Below, in pieces: positions 1-7,901 of a DNA stretch of 12,986 nt (the first letter of the stretch is position 1; each line of letters opens with the position of its first letter). Below the pieces are notes generated by a model that saw nothing but the letters and a program-made list of their open reading frames with translations, made no database searches and was not told the DNA's origin. This DNA is from Porticoccaceae bacterium UBA2002 (lineage in GTDB: Bacteria > Pseudomonadota > Gammaproteobacteria > Pseudomonadales > Porticoccaceae): assembly GCA_002334915.1 (NCBI GenBank), contig DDCQ01000043.1, positions 1 to 12,986 on the forward strand, given 5' to 3'. The position numbers and the translations under genes are program-made.

Positions 1-330
1 GCGCCATCCCATCTCAAAAGCTTTGTATGAAGTCTCTGCCAGTGAGCAATCGCCGATCTGGGCACCTAGGTTGTAAACCACCACTTGAATAGGGCCTATA
101 TCCTTTTCTATATTCTCAACCATTTGCTCAATGGTATCTGGCTGTATCGCATTGAGTAGAAAGCCCGAGGCATCTCCACCCTGTGCCTGAATGTCGGCCA
201 CCAGTTTGTTAAGCCCGTTTTGATCGCTGCGACGGCAGAGCACTGCATGGTAACCCTCGGCCGCAAAACCCATACCCACGTTACCGCCAATACCTGCGCC
301 GGCGCCGATCACTAAACAGACTGGTTTCAT
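1..330 (-). CDS. Short-chain dehydrogenase/reductase (SDR), N-terminal part, cut by the window edge
   Basis: Reading from the ATG at 330 towards position 1 gives 110 residues with no stop, so the C-terminal half, including the catalytic Tyr-Lys, lies outside the window. Residues 4-8 form the first beta strand and GAGAGIG (9-15) is the Rossmann nucleotide-binding loop. NLGAQIG (87-93) stands where classical SDRs carry NNAG. The arginine pair after the second strand (CRR, 32-34) could favour NADPH over NADH, which is inference. The start is supported by a weak purine-rich SD (AAGAG) about 7 bases upstream and by a Rossmann fold that begins at once. It is probably a soluble cytoplasmic oxidoreductase of unknown substrate. 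The Sel1 gene lies upstream on the same strand with a 111-base gap, so shared transcription is possible but not shown. Confidence 0.88.
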   Translation of the reverse strand, partial: MKPVCLVIGAGAGIGGNVGMGFAAEGYHAVLCRRSDQNGLNKLVADIQAQGGDASGFLLNAIQPDTIEQMVENIEKDIGPIQVVVYNLGAQIGDCSLAETSYKAFEMGWR

Positions 331-441
331 GGTTTGCTCTTTTTGTTATCCCACTAAAATAATGCTACTACTTGGAAAATGCCAATAGCGACCATCCTGA
401 TTATTAAGCTGCCCGCTCTTACGGGAGTCATACACTTAAAT
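331..441. other. Short intergenic gap between the SDR and Sel1 genes
   Basis: These 111 bases carry the leader of the SDR gene. A 4-bp GC stem (CCCG at 412-415 with CGGG at 422-425) lies just after the Sel1 stop, but no T-run follows it on the minus strand, so I do not call a terminator. I see no clear promoter. Confidence 0.4.
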
Positions 442-1191
442 TTAATCACAATCTTTATAGTCAGATTCAAGACAAGCCGCCGCATAGACTTCCGCTTTTT
501 CAATTTGCGGTTCGGACATCTCTTTTTCTGCCTGATTGAGATAGCCTTTTGCCATGTCACTGTCTGACATGGATAACCAAGCATGGGCTTTTATCAAATC
601 CTTGGCCACCCCTCCAGCATAAAGGTACCGACCTCCCACTATAATAGTGGCCGACTCATATCCCTGCTTAGCAGCCATCAAATACCATTTAAAAGCCTCT
701 TGATCATCGACCTCTATACCCTCACCCTTTCCAAACCAGGCTCCAAGATTGCGCTGGGAATCCAGATGACCCTGTTCTGCCGCCAATTTCGCCCATTTGA
801 TCGCCAACTCAACATCCTGTTCTACCCCTTCTCCTTGCTTATACATAAGAGAGAGATTAAATTGCCCGTCAGGCAGACCAGCCTCGGCTGACTTTAGATA
901 CCAGTCAGCGGCTTTATTCACATCCTTAGCAACGCCATCCCCTGTCATAAACATATATGCCAAATTATATTGAGCCTCCACAAAACCCTGCTCAGCTGCT
1001 TTTAAGTACCATTCAACAGCCGTAGCTGTATTTTTTTCAACATCAATCCCTTGCGCGTGCATGACCCCCAAAAAGTATTGGGCCGCTGGATTGCCATTTT
1101 CGGCAGCAACCTGAAGATCATCTAGCTCAGACGCGGACGGGGTTGAGGCTATAAACACAGCCATAAATGCTAAAAGTGACAGATACTTCAT
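442..1191 (-). CDS. Exported Sel1-repeat (SLR/TPR-like) protein
   Basis: A 249-residue protein. Residues 1-21 form a signal peptide with K2, a hydrophobic core and a likely cut after TPSAS or close to it, so it probably acts in the periplasm. Five consecutive 36-residue Sel1 repeats follow with no gaps: 26-61, 62-97, 98-133, 134-169 and 170-205. Each shows the pattern AAE.G...AQ..LG.M...G.GV..D...A..W. The fifth repeat is more divergent (GGRYLYAGGV). A charged C-terminal tail (206-249) carries two cysteines (ACLESDYKDC), which could form a disulfide after export. Sel1 arrays are protein-interaction scaffolds, in bacteria often tied to envelope or stress functions; the partner here cannot be read. 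The ATG at 1191 is preceded by AGGA about 11 bases upstream. It has its own long upstream region (1192-1521), so it is probably transcribed separately from the DUF5916 gene. Confidence 0.9.
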   Translation of the reverse strand: MKYLSLLAFMAVFIASTPSASELDDLQVAAENGNPAAQYFLGVMHAQGIDVEKNTATAVEWYLKAAEQGFVEAQYNLAYMFMTGDGVAKDVNKAADWYLKSAEAGLPDGQFNLSLMYKQGEGVEQDVELAIKWAKLAAEQGHLDSQRNLGAWFGKGEGIEVDDQEAFKWYLMAAKQGYESATIIVGGRYLYAGGVAKDLIKAHAWLSMSDSDMAKGYLNQAEKEMSEPQIEKAEVYAAACLESDYKDCD

Positions 1192-1223
1192 TGTTACAAA
1201 ATCCTATTTCAATTTTTTCGGGA

Positions 1224-1251
1224 CTATTACAAATAAAGGCTTTTTATTCAA
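1224..1251 (-). promoter_or_regulatory. Possible sigma-70 promoter for the Sel1 gene
   Basis: On the minus strand TTGAAT (1251-1246) is followed after 16 bases by TAATAG (1229-1224), about 35 bases before the Sel1 ATG. Both hexamers are partial matches in an AT-rich stretch, so this is only a candidate. Confidence 0.3.
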
Positions 1252-1388
1252 GCTAAAACTAGGTTTTTTTGGGTTAATTCGATGAGCTATAAGAACACAG
1301 AGTTTGATTTGTAAAAGTCACGATGGTTCATTGCTGTTTGGTAAATCTTGATGATATCAATCATATTAAATGATGCAAGAAGCACAGC

Positions 1389-1406
1389 TAAATAAGTACC
1401 TATTTA
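1389..1406. repeat. 18-bp near-perfect inverted repeat
   Basis: TAAATAAGTACCTATTTA is self-complementary apart from one mismatched pair. It lies alone in the intergenic region, about 200 bases upstream of the Sel1 start and about 115 bases past the DUF5916 stop. It could be a dimeric regulator site or chance in AT-rich DNA. Confidence 0.4.
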
Positions 1407-1521
1407 ATCATTTTTCAGTCATTAAAAACTGATACCCCAATCTTACCCAAGAACTTTAGGAAAGAAATTTCTCAATTCTTGATGCCCAGCACTCTGATTC
1501 TCACCAAGGCTTCAAATACCA

Positions 1522-3810
1522 CTAAAATCTATAGCGTAGCTTGGCTATAATAGATTCAACCTGCAATCCATCCCATCCCTGCTGCAGCAAATTTCCCGGC
1601 CCCCTATCAGCCTCGTCAGTATCGAAATAGCCTCCGCGGCTATAGACCAAAAAAATATCGGACAGAGGCGCCAGCTGATACCTGTAGCGCAGCTGCAAGG
1701 CAGTATCGCTTAAGCTAAAATCCGTGGCCTGGATATCTGAAGACAGCAGACGCCCTGCATTGGTCAGCTGATAGCTGTTTATCTGGGCCGATTCTATGCC
1801 TACCCACTGGAATTTTAGGCGCACTTCCTGGCGGCTCGAGGGGTACCAGTCAACCCGAATATCCACATTGAAATGATCGGCGTTATAGGCTGCCAGCTGC
1901 TCTGTAGCAAAGTCCCAAATCAGCCATTGCTGAAGTTTTTTATAGCTAAATTTACCACCCAGAGTAACGGTTTCACTGAGGTAGAATTGGGGCTTAAAGT
2001 TCATATCCAGAGCCAGTTTTTCGGTGTCGCTGTATTCCAGATTAACCCTGACACTGTAGGTAAAATTGTTCCCTCTGGGGCTGGCATATCTAGTCTCCAA
2101 CCAATAGCGCGCCGAGCCGGCCAGCATCCCATTGCCTCTGGTAATCTGATCATCCCAACCAGGAGCCGCAGCACCTCCCTCAAGGGCCAGCTTGCGGGTC
2201 GACCTGTAAGTCCAGCTGTGATCCAGCTCTGCCCATAGAAAGAGGCGGTCGCCGCCGGTAGTTTCTGTGGAGCCATATTCCAGTACAGTGGAGCTGGAGA
2301 GAAATCGCGAGCTGTCAGAAAACCGCAACCGGTCATAGCGGGTGCTGCCAAAAAACTCTCTAAAGTCATTGCGCTGCATATAGCCCATATCGTTCATATC
2401 AAAGCTGTCGCCATAATGGGACAGATATAGAATGTGATACCACTCATCATTGGGTGCATAGGACCAATTGACCCAGCCGGCAAAGTCCTGATTACTAATG
2501 CTGGCCTGGTCATTAATGCTGTTACCCTGCTGACTGATATCCGAGTGGAGAATCTGCCCGCGAATTTCTGTAGTGTCACTTTTTTGCCAGATCATATCGG
2601 CCACCTGAACTCTGGCCTCTCTATTCAGTTCAGATCGCTCGACATAAGTCAGCCGATGACCCAGAGTCAGACCAGCGACCTTATGCTGTAGCCTGGTCGA
2701 CAAGAAGTCTCCACCCAGACTGCTATCTGCACTATCTTCGCTCACCGCAAATAGGCCCAAATCTGTAGTCTCGCCAAAATAGGTCAGTTTGGCGGCCAAC
2801 TCTATGTCTACAAGACTGCTCGTATAACTTGCAGGCCCCGCGCCAATACGCCGGGTATACAGGGCCTGATCGCCGTTGGGGATATTAGCGCTAAACAGCG
2901 ATTGGTTTTCTGTAAAGAACGGTCGCTTCTCGGTAACAAAGGTTTCTACAGCAGAGAAATTAACCACCAGGTCATCACTCTCCACCTGCCCAAAATCCGG
3001 GTTAATAGCACCGGTGAGCTGGGTGTTACTGTTGGGGCGCCAGACAAAGTCTAGACCGCCATCAAAGTCATTGCTACCGCCTGACTCTGAGGCTTCGCCA
3101 TCATAGAGATCACTGCTGTAACTAATATAGGGAAACCAATCCATGGTAGAAGTGTTTACCTGAGTTACCTCCAGTGGCTCCCAGTCCTCCATAAACCTTG
3201 TGCGGGTGAAATAGGCATTGGGGAAAGCAAAGCGCAGAGACTCATCAAATACCACCCGCGAAAACCAAAGACCTATATTTTTGCGGCCATCTGGTGAATT
3301 AGTCATGGGCGCAACTGTCCAGGGAATATGAATTTCGCTGTACCAATAATCCGCCTCTGAGGAGGTCTGGGAGTACCAGATACCATCCCAGTCGGCAGAA
3401 TAATTACCAGGCGTCACTATGCCATCCTGCTGTGAATTGGCTGAGCCCACAGTAAAGTCATAACCTGCCAGGGCAGTGCCATCGAAATCAATGCTGACTA
3501 CATTGCGGTCTGCCTCAATCTCGGCATCCCTGGGGAACTGCCGATTTACTCGCTTTATGGATGCCGGTTGATAATTGGTAAAACCAATAAAGATACCCTC
3601 GGCGGTGCTGATTAGACGCACCTCAGTGGGATATTTTGCCTGTTCCCCGGTCAGCGGCTCCACAGTAACAAACTCAGTGTAAAGCTCTGCCCCTGCCCAT
3701 TCTGGTTCGTCCAGCACACCATCTATGCTGATAGCGGCCTGAGCCTGAGAGGATAATAGAAAATAACCAAGCGAGCCTGTCAATGGGGCTGCAAAAAGCG
3801 TTTTTAACAT
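1522..3810 (-). CDS. DUF5916-type outer-membrane beta-barrel protein with N-terminal CBM9-like domain
   Basis: About 762 residues. A signal peptide (MLKTLFAAPL..., cut after AQA near residue 25) is followed by a CBM9-like beta-sandwich that opens with the family pattern IDGVLDEPEW. The DUF5916 hallmark NPDFGQVESDDLVVN, then EKRPFFTE, comes next at roughly residues 265-300. The remainder alternates polar and aromatic residues as in a beta-barrel and ends KLRYRF, with the terminal phenylalanine typical of outer-membrane proteins. Function in this family is poorly known; carbohydrate or other ligand binding at the outer membrane is inference. An in-frame ATG at 3831 would add seven residues (MPCSCKA) and overlap the preceding gene. 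I prefer the ATG at 3810, which gives a normal signal peptide and follows TAAGG, where the TAA is the stop of the upstream gene. It is the last gene of the operon, 4 bases after its neighbour. Confidence 0.9.
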   Translation of the reverse strand: MLKTLFAAPLTGSLGYFLLSSQAQAAISIDGVLDEPEWAGAELYTEFVTVEPLTGEQAKYPTEVRLISTAEGIFIGFTNYQPASIKRVNRQFPRDAEIEADRNVVSIDFDGTALAGYDFTVGSANSQQDGIVTPGNYSADWDGIWYSQTSSEADYWYSEIHIPWTVAPMTNSPDGRKNIGLWFSRVVFDESLRFAFPNAYFTRTRFMEDWEPLEVTQVNTSTMDWFPYISYSSDLYDGEASESGGSNDFDGGLDFVWRPNSNTQLTGAINPDFGQVESDDLVVNFSAVETFVTEKRPFFTENQSLFSANIPNGDQALYTRRIGAGPASYTSSLVDIELAAKLTYFGETTDLGLFAVSEDSADSSLGGDFLSTRLQHKVAGLTLGHRLTYVERSELNREARVQVADMIWQKSDTTEIRGQILHSDISQQGNSINDQASISNQDFAGWVNWSYAPNDEWYHILYLSHYGDSFDMNDMGYMQRNDFREFFGSTRYDRLRFSDSSRFLSSSTVLEYGSTETTGGDRLFLWAELDHSWTYRSTRKLALEGGAAAPGWDDQITRGNGMLAGSARYWLETRYASPRGNNFTYSVRVNLEYSDTEKLALDMNFKPQFYLSETVTLGGKFSYKKLQQWLIWDFATEQLAAYNADHFNVDIRVDWYPSSRQEVRLKFQWVGIESAQINSYQLTNAGRLLSSDIQATDFSLSDTALQLRYRYQLAPLSDIFLVYSRGGYFDTDEADRGPGNLLQQGWDGLQVESIIAKLRYRF

Positions 3811-3814
3811 CGCC

Positions 3815-4618
3815 TTACATGAACAGGGCATTCAGACGCTCAGCACTCACTTTATGAGAATACCTTAGCCGCGCAGTATTCATTTGCAATTCCTGGATCT
3901 GTGCGGCTACGCGGTGAAATTCTTCGTTTTCAATTTGCAGGCCAAGCTCCTTAATCATGGCCTCGTTATTTAAATCTTCATCGTGCTGGGTTCGCAAATG
4001 GAAATTTAAATTTTCATGGGATCTTTGAGTGCCAAAAAAAACCAACCCTCCAAATACTATGGTGCCTGCTAGAGTAGCCAAAATAGATAAAGAAAACTGA
4101 TGGGACGCCATGCTGGGAAAAACCAGCAAAACCGGAATTAAGCTCAAAACAAATACAATCGCTGCAATAGTAACTGCCCAGGAGAGAGCCTGTGCCAGCT
4201 TGCCCTCAATATCCATTTCGGCTTTTTGCTGCAAAACAAGGCTATTTTTAGCGGCCTCTATAGACTCTAGAGAGGGTTCGGTTTGCAACTCGCCGTGATT
4301 ATCTTTCAAATTTTTGAGAGACTTCTGAACCCAACTCATTTCTGACTCGATTCTTTTTATTCTGGTAGCTTGCCCAACAATGGAATCTTTGCGTTTTGAT
4401 AGCTGCCTAATTCTGCTGTGCAGATAGACTCCCCGCCCATGATCATCCTCCAGTTTGTCTCTAAATCCAAGACTCTGCAGCAGATCGGTGTTTATTTCGC
4501 CATGATCCAACTCATACTCCACAGCAAGCCGCAATGAGGATTCAAAGTCGTTATTATGCTTGCCAACAGCCCAGTGCTGGTTAAATACGTCTACAGTTGA
4601 ATGAGTTTTAGTAAGCAT
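3815..4618 (-). CDS. Unrecognised coiled-coil protein with two membrane segments
   Basis: A 267-residue protein that I do not recognise. The N-terminal part (1-64) is polar, with no signal peptide. Charged, heptad-like helices cover about 65-145. Two adjoining hydrophobic helices follow (about 147-168 and 176-196) with a short loop between them. A second long charged helix (about 215-262) runs to the end. This gives a helical hairpin in the inner membrane with both coiled-coil arms on the same side, probably cytoplasmic. An in-frame GTG at 4657 would add 13 residues and overlap the GMC gene. The ATG at 4618 is chosen because it leaves a 16-base gap, although its SD is weak (AGGA 14 bases away). 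Its place between the GMC oxidoreductase and the barrel protein, with gaps of 16 and 4 bases, implies co-transcription. A scaffolding or membrane-organising role is a guess. Confidence 0.8.
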   Translation of the reverse strand: MLTKTHSTVDVFNQHWAVGKHNNDFESSLRLAVEYELDHGEINTDLLQSLGFRDKLEDDHGRGVYLHSRIRQLSKRKDSIVGQATRIKRIESEMSWVQKSLKNLKDNHGELQTEPSLESIEAAKNSLVLQQKAEMDIEGKLAQALSWAVTIAAIVFVLSLIPVLLVFPSMASHQFSLSILATLAGTIVFGGLVFFGTQRSHENLNFHLRTQHDEDLNNEAMIKELGLQIENEEFHRVAAQIQELQMNTARLRYSHKVSAERLNALFM

Positions 4619-4634
4619 AGTTATCTTTGAAATC

Positions 4635-6335
4635 CTAAGCCCTACGGGCTGGGACACCCTGTCTTTGCCTATGTTTCCAGTCCTTATCTGTATATGTCGG
4701 TACTGGCTTGGAAAGCTTGAGACTGTGACCCTTAATTAAATCTACACCGCGCTCTGCAACCATCATGGTAGGAGCGTTTAGGTTGCCATTGGGCACCGTG
4801 GGGAACACTGAGGAGTCAATAACTCGCAGGTTGGAGAGACCATGCACCCGCAATTCTGTATCCACCACAGCCATCTGATCAACACCTATTTTACAGGTGC
4901 CAGCTGGATGATAGGCACTGTCTACTGAGTCGCGGACAAAGGCGTCAATCTGTTCATCGCTCGCCATCTTGGACGCTGGTTGAATAACCTCGCCGCGATA
5001 AGCATCCATTGCAGGCTGATTCATAATTTCTCTGGTTAGATGCACGCAGTCTCGAAAGCCCTGTCTGTCTTCCTCGGTCTGCAAATAGTTAAACAGTATC
5101 TGGGGATGCTGACTGATATCAGTGGACAGCGCCCGCACATAGCCTCTGCTGGTAGGCTTATTATGCCCTACATGCACCTGAAAGCCATGGCCTTTAATGG
5201 CTTCGGAGCCATCATAGGTGACTGCTCCAGGCAAAAAGTGATACTGAATATCTGGCGACTTTACACCGGCTCTGGAGCGAATAAACGCGCAGGATTCAAA
5301 ATGATTGCTGCGCCCCAGGCCAGTCTTGAACAGCAGCCACTGAGCGCCAATTAGCCCCTTTTGCAACAGCCCTAATTTGCCATTGAGGCTGATAGGCTGC
5401 TTGCAGCGATACTGAAAATTAAATTCGAGATGGTCCTGAAGGTTTTCACCCACCCCTGGTAGGTCATGAACAGGTTTAATGCCAGCGGCTTCTAATATGC
5501 CTTTTGGCCCCACACCAGACACCTGCAGTAGATGCGGCGAGCCTATGGCTCCAGCACAGAGTATAACCTCTCGGGCCGCGCTGGCTTGCCTGATTTTGCC
5601 GCCTTTTATATATTGAATACCGGTGGCTGTTTTACCCTTAAACTGGATTCCAGACACCAGAGCACGCTTGAGAATTGTTAGATTAGGTCTTTTTTTGGCT
5701 GTTTTAAGATAGGCATGGCTGGTAGATGCACGCACTCCAGCATCAACATTCATAAACTTCTGCCCAAAGCCCTCTTGCCGATAGCCATTGTAGTCATCAG
5801 TCTCGCTGTAACCCGCCTCGACCCCGGCATCGATAAAAGCTCGGTAGAGAGGATTACGCATATTATTGCCAGCGGATATTACTACCGGGCCTTCAGAGCC
5901 AGAGTATTCGCTACTTCGACACTGGTGATTTTCAAGCTTTTTAAAGTAAGGCAGACAGTTTTGGTAATTCCACCCGGCAGCACCATGGGACTCCCACTCA
6001 TCGTAATCCGCAGCATTGCCTCTGACATAGACCATGCCGTTGATAGAAGATGTGCCACCCATGACCTTGCCTCTCGGGCAATTCATGCGTCGGTTGTTTA
6101 GATAGGGTTCAGGAGCTGTCTCAAAGCCCCAATTATACTTACTGCTATTCATCGGAATACCCAGAGCCGAAGGCATACGGATAAATACACTGGCATCAGA
6201 CCCGCCGTACTCTGCTAATAATACATTGCAGTCCGGGTCTTCAGACAGCCTGGAGGCCACAATGGCACCTGCTGAGCCCGCACCCACCACAATAAAGTCG
6301 TAATCTTTTGTCTGTAGCACTGCTTTATACACCAT
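4635..6335 (-). CDS. GMC-family FAD oxidoreductase, choline-dehydrogenase-like
   Basis: A 566-residue flavoprotein, close to the length usual for BetA-type choline dehydrogenases. FAD is bound by VVGAGSAG (residues 16-23, GxGxxG), with the ribose-binding acid at E42 in LLAEYGG. GMC signature 1 is [18 protein letters not shown] (89-106) and signature 2 is [15 protein letters not shown] (262-276). The catalytic His is H476 in [10 protein letters not shown], and GNLNAP (517-522) supplies the asparagine that replaces the second histidine in choline-type members. The family oxidises an alcohol to the aldehyde, or further, using FAD; membrane-linked members pass electrons to quinones. In-frame codons back to 6452 would extend it 39 residues into the transporter gene, but the fold starts at KDYDFIVVG, so the ATG at 6335 is right. 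That ATG lies 2 bases after the transporter stop, suggesting translational coupling. Choline is the likeliest substrate given the BCCT neighbour; other amino- or polyol-type alcohols remain possible. Confidence 0.92.
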   Translation of the reverse strand: MVYKAVLQTKDYDFIVVGAGSAGAIVASRLSEDPDCNVLLAEYGGSDASVFIRMPSALGIPMNSSKYNWGFETAPEPYLNNRRMNCPRGKVMGGTSSINGMVYVRGNAADYDEWESHGAAGWNYQNCLPYFKKLENHQCRSSEYSGSEGPVVISAGNNMRNPLYRAFIDAGVEAGYSETDDYNGYRQEGFGQKFMNVDAGVRASTSHAYLKTAKKRPNLTILKRALVSGIQFKGKTATGIQYIKGGKIRQASAAREVILCAGAIGSPHLLQVSGVGPKGILEAAGIKPVHDLPGVGENLQDHLEFNFQYRCKQPISLNGKLGLLQKGLIGAQWLLFKTGLGRSNHFESCAFIRSRAGVKSPDIQYHFLPGAVTYDGSEAIKGHGFQVHVGHNKPTSRGYVRALSTDISQHPQILFNYLQTEEDRQGFRDCVHLTREIMNQPAMDAYRGEVIQPASKMASDEQIDAFVRDSVDSAYHPAGTCKIGVDQMAVVDTELRVHGLSNLRVIDSSVFPTVPNGNLNAPTMMVAERGVDLIKGHSLKLSKPVPTYTDKDWKHRQRQGVPARRA

Positions 6336-6337
6336 GT

Positions 6338-7492
6338 TTAGGCCCGGTGATCGGACTGAGACTGAGGAAAATCCTCGCCAAGCAGACTTCTTTGCCTGTA
6401 TAGTATAATATAAATCACCATATACAAACCAATCACCAACAGGCCCACCCATTCAATCTTGAGAGGGGTAAGCTGGTATAACAGCACCAGCCCGCTCAGC
6501 AGCAACCAGTTGCCCATAATATACTGATGCCGCCCCAAACGGTTCACAGTCATCGACAAATTATCTGTGTAAAGACGGATTAATGAATCCAGCGAATTAA
6601 TCACAAAGATAACGCCCAGGGTTACCATGGTGGTGCGCAGTATACCGGCCACTGCAATCTCATTGGAGAAATAATAATAGAGCACCGAAAACCACAGACC
6701 AATAGCAACAGAGGGAATGATCAACAGCGCTATTAGCAGCTGCCAGGTTTTTAAACCACTGACAAATCTGGCTACAAACTGACCAATCATAATGCTCCAG
6801 GCAAACCACCAAAAAAGGTACCAACCATGGTAATCGCTAATTGGACTAACAAAACGATGCAGGTTCGCAAAGTACCCGCCAATATTTGCTATGGAGCCTA
6901 AATACCCCTGCATAGAGGCACCAGAGGCCATTAGCATCACCAGAGTTAGCACCAGAAACAGTGCACTGGAACTGAGGCTGAGAATCTTTACATAGCGAAT
7001 ATCTGTGCTGGAGAACACGGCAATCAAAATAATTAAGCCCACCAGCAGGTACTGCTGTGGTGCTGTGATGCCCTCTATATAGCTGGGTGCGTAGCTTAAA
7101 AATAAAAAAGCGGTAAAGGCACAGGTGGCGATAATAATGGCATTGTTAAGCCAGCGAATAGCGGGCAGCTCAAATAGCTTCACTCTGGGTTCGACAATAC
7201 AAAAATAGAACGTGGTTAAGAAATAGAATGCCCAGACCAGAAAGCCCCAAAAGCCAAACTCAATTGCCAGAGGGTTGGTAAAGCTATAGGCCTCTTCAGC
7301 GGCATAGACCGGAAACTCCACCAGCGGGAACATTATCAGGCCTACGTCTAGACCAGAGGTAAACAGTATTGCCGAAAACGCCAGCAGAGATAATGGCATG
7401 GGGCCGGTGACAACAAGATTGCGCCATTTAAGACAGATAAACAGCGAAGTCCCCAGGGTAATAACAATAGCCAGCGAGAGTATCTCGTACAC
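6338..7492 (-). CDS. Short, divergent BCCT-family transporter (betaine/choline/carnitine type)
   Basis: A 384-residue membrane protein with about 11 hydrophobic helices (roughly 4-22, 33-56, 77-100, 116-135, 147-161, 169-190, 224-245, 252-274, 285-307, 328-341, 348-366). TM8 carries the clearest BCCT signature, [20 protein letters not shown] (224-243). The segment [18 protein letters not shown] (44-61) aligns with the family's GMGIGL...VAEP region, and its glycine motif is altered. WGFLVWAFY (82-90) matches the TM4 pattern WGxxxWAxY. So the residues equivalent to the known BetP aromatic box (W82, W87, Y90, and W228/W229/W232 in TM8) are kept, which supports a quaternary-ammonium substrate. 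It lacks about one N-terminal helix and long tails; classical BCCTs exceed 500 residues. The GTG start has AGGG 8 bases upstream. First gene of the operon. It would import choline or a related compound for the oxidoreductase next to it (inference). Confidence 0.8.
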   Translation of the reverse strand: MYEILSLAIVITLGTSLFICLKWRNLVVTGPMPLSLLAFSAILFTSGLDVGLIMFPLVEFPVYAAEEAYSFTNPLAIEFGFWGFLVWAFYFLTTFYFCIVEPRVKLFELPAIRWLNNAIIIATCAFTAFLFLSYAPSYIEGITAPQQYLLVGLIILIAVFSSTDIRYVKILSLSSSALFLVLTLVMLMASGASMQGYLGSIANIGGYFANLHRFVSPISDYHGWYLFWWFAWSIMIGQFVARFVSGLKTWQLLIALLIIPSVAIGLWFSVLYYYFSNEIAVAGILRTTMVTLGVIFVINSLDSLIRLYTDNLSMTVNRLGRHQYIMGNWLLLSGLVLLYQLTPLKIEWVGLLVIGLYMVIYIILYRQRSLLGEDFPQSQSDHRA

Positions 7493-7578
7493 CTAAAAAA
7501 CCCTTTTTGGTTGGTATCCTCTGTATCAACTGACCGAAGCAGGCAATACGGGATATGTTTTAATGATAGCGGCGAGAA

Positions 7579-7606
7579 ATAATACCATTGATATCGGTAC
7601 CATTAA
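7579..7606 (-). promoter_or_regulatory. Probable promoter of the BCCT-GMC operon
   Basis: On the minus strand TTAATG (7606-7601) and TATTAT (7584-7579) are 16 bases apart. TGG directly before TATTAT makes an extended -10 (TGnTATTAT). Transcription would start near 7572 and give a leader of about 80 bases before the GTG at 7492. The -35 is only a half match, so activity may depend on the extended -10. Confidence 0.5.
7589..7602. promoter_or_regulatory. LacI-type operator-like palindrome within the promoter spacer
   Basis: TGATATCGGTACCA is a 14-bp even palindrome with a central CG and 5 of 7 pairs matching, the general form of LacI-family operators. It occupies the -35/-10 spacer of the promoter at 7579-7606, the usual place for a repressor site. 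It overlaps a TACCATT direct repeat (7583-7589 and 7598-7604). No LacI-type regulator gene is in the window. Confidence 0.4.
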
Positions 7607-7669
7607 CTAAAAAAAACCGACAAATAGAAGGCTTGGATTCGATTCACTGACCGGTGGCTGAACAATCCA

Positions 7670-7891
7670 ATGTCAGGATTCTGTAGTATATCTCTTATGG
7701 CTATTTCCGATAGATTACTTAAATACTTTAACCGAAAGACATCAGAGTCCACCGACAAAAACCACACCAGGTACAGAAATGATATTTGCAATCACTGGGA
7801 CCTGGATTATCTGTCGATGGAAGAGATTGATAAGCGTCTCCAGGACGACAGCCTGGAGACTACTATTGTCCGCACGAAAAAAGACCGCTGA
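7670..7891 (+). CDS. Small charged hypothetical protein
   Basis: A 73-residue protein with no recognised family. Neither start is well supported. The ATG at 7670 has only GGTGG 12 bases upstream. The in-frame ATG at 7697 gives a 64-residue product starting MAISDRLLKYFNR, which looks more like a natural N-terminus but has no SD at normal spacing. The mature part is hydrophilic and rich in D, E, K and R, with WDLDYLSMEEIDKRL near the middle and no membrane segment. Its stop lies 10 bases before the esterase lipoprotein gene, which argues for a real co-transcribed gene. A 62-residue frame on the other strand (7603-7791) looks like its shadow. Function unknown. Confidence 0.55.
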   Translation: MSGFCSISLMAISDRLLKYFNRKTSESTDKNHTRYRNDICNHWDLDYLSMEEIDKRLQDDSLETTIVRTKKDR

Positions 7892-7901
7892 AAAATAGAG
7901 C

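Larger units (their letters stand above)
1192..1521. other. Gene-free, AT-rich intergenic region
   Basis: These 330 bases lie between the DUF5916 stop (1522) and the Sel1 start (1191). No coding frame or RNA gene is recognised. The region holds a possible minus-strand promoter near the Sel1 gene and an 18-bp near-palindrome at 1389-1406. AT-rich small hairpins also occur (TCAGT/ACTGA at 1415-1432; an AGAAATTTCT palindrome at 1463-1472). None looks like a convincing intrinsic terminator for the operon ending at 1522. Confidence 0.5.

Noticed and set aside
412..425. CCCG-CTCTTA-CGGG hairpin after the Sel1 stop as a terminator
   Set aside because: The stem is only 4 bp and no T-run follows on the minus strand.
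1415..1432. TCAGT/ACTGA hairpin as a terminator for the DUF5916 operon
   Set aside because: The stem is 5 bp and AT-rich, and on the minus strand it is followed by A residues, not T.
1873..2238. Open frame of 121 residues on the plus strand inside the DUF5916 gene
   Set aside because: Its opposite frame encodes a clear family with signal peptide and barrel; the plus frame has no motif and looks like a shadow.
5715..6101. Open frame of 128 residues on the plus strand inside the GMC gene
   Set aside because: It lies wholly opposite conserved GMC sequence (signature 1 region) and encodes nothing recognisable.
4635..6335. Naming the GMC gene betA
   Set aside because: Motifs fit the choline-dehydrogenase group, but substrate varies widely in GMC enzymes and no betB or betI is present.
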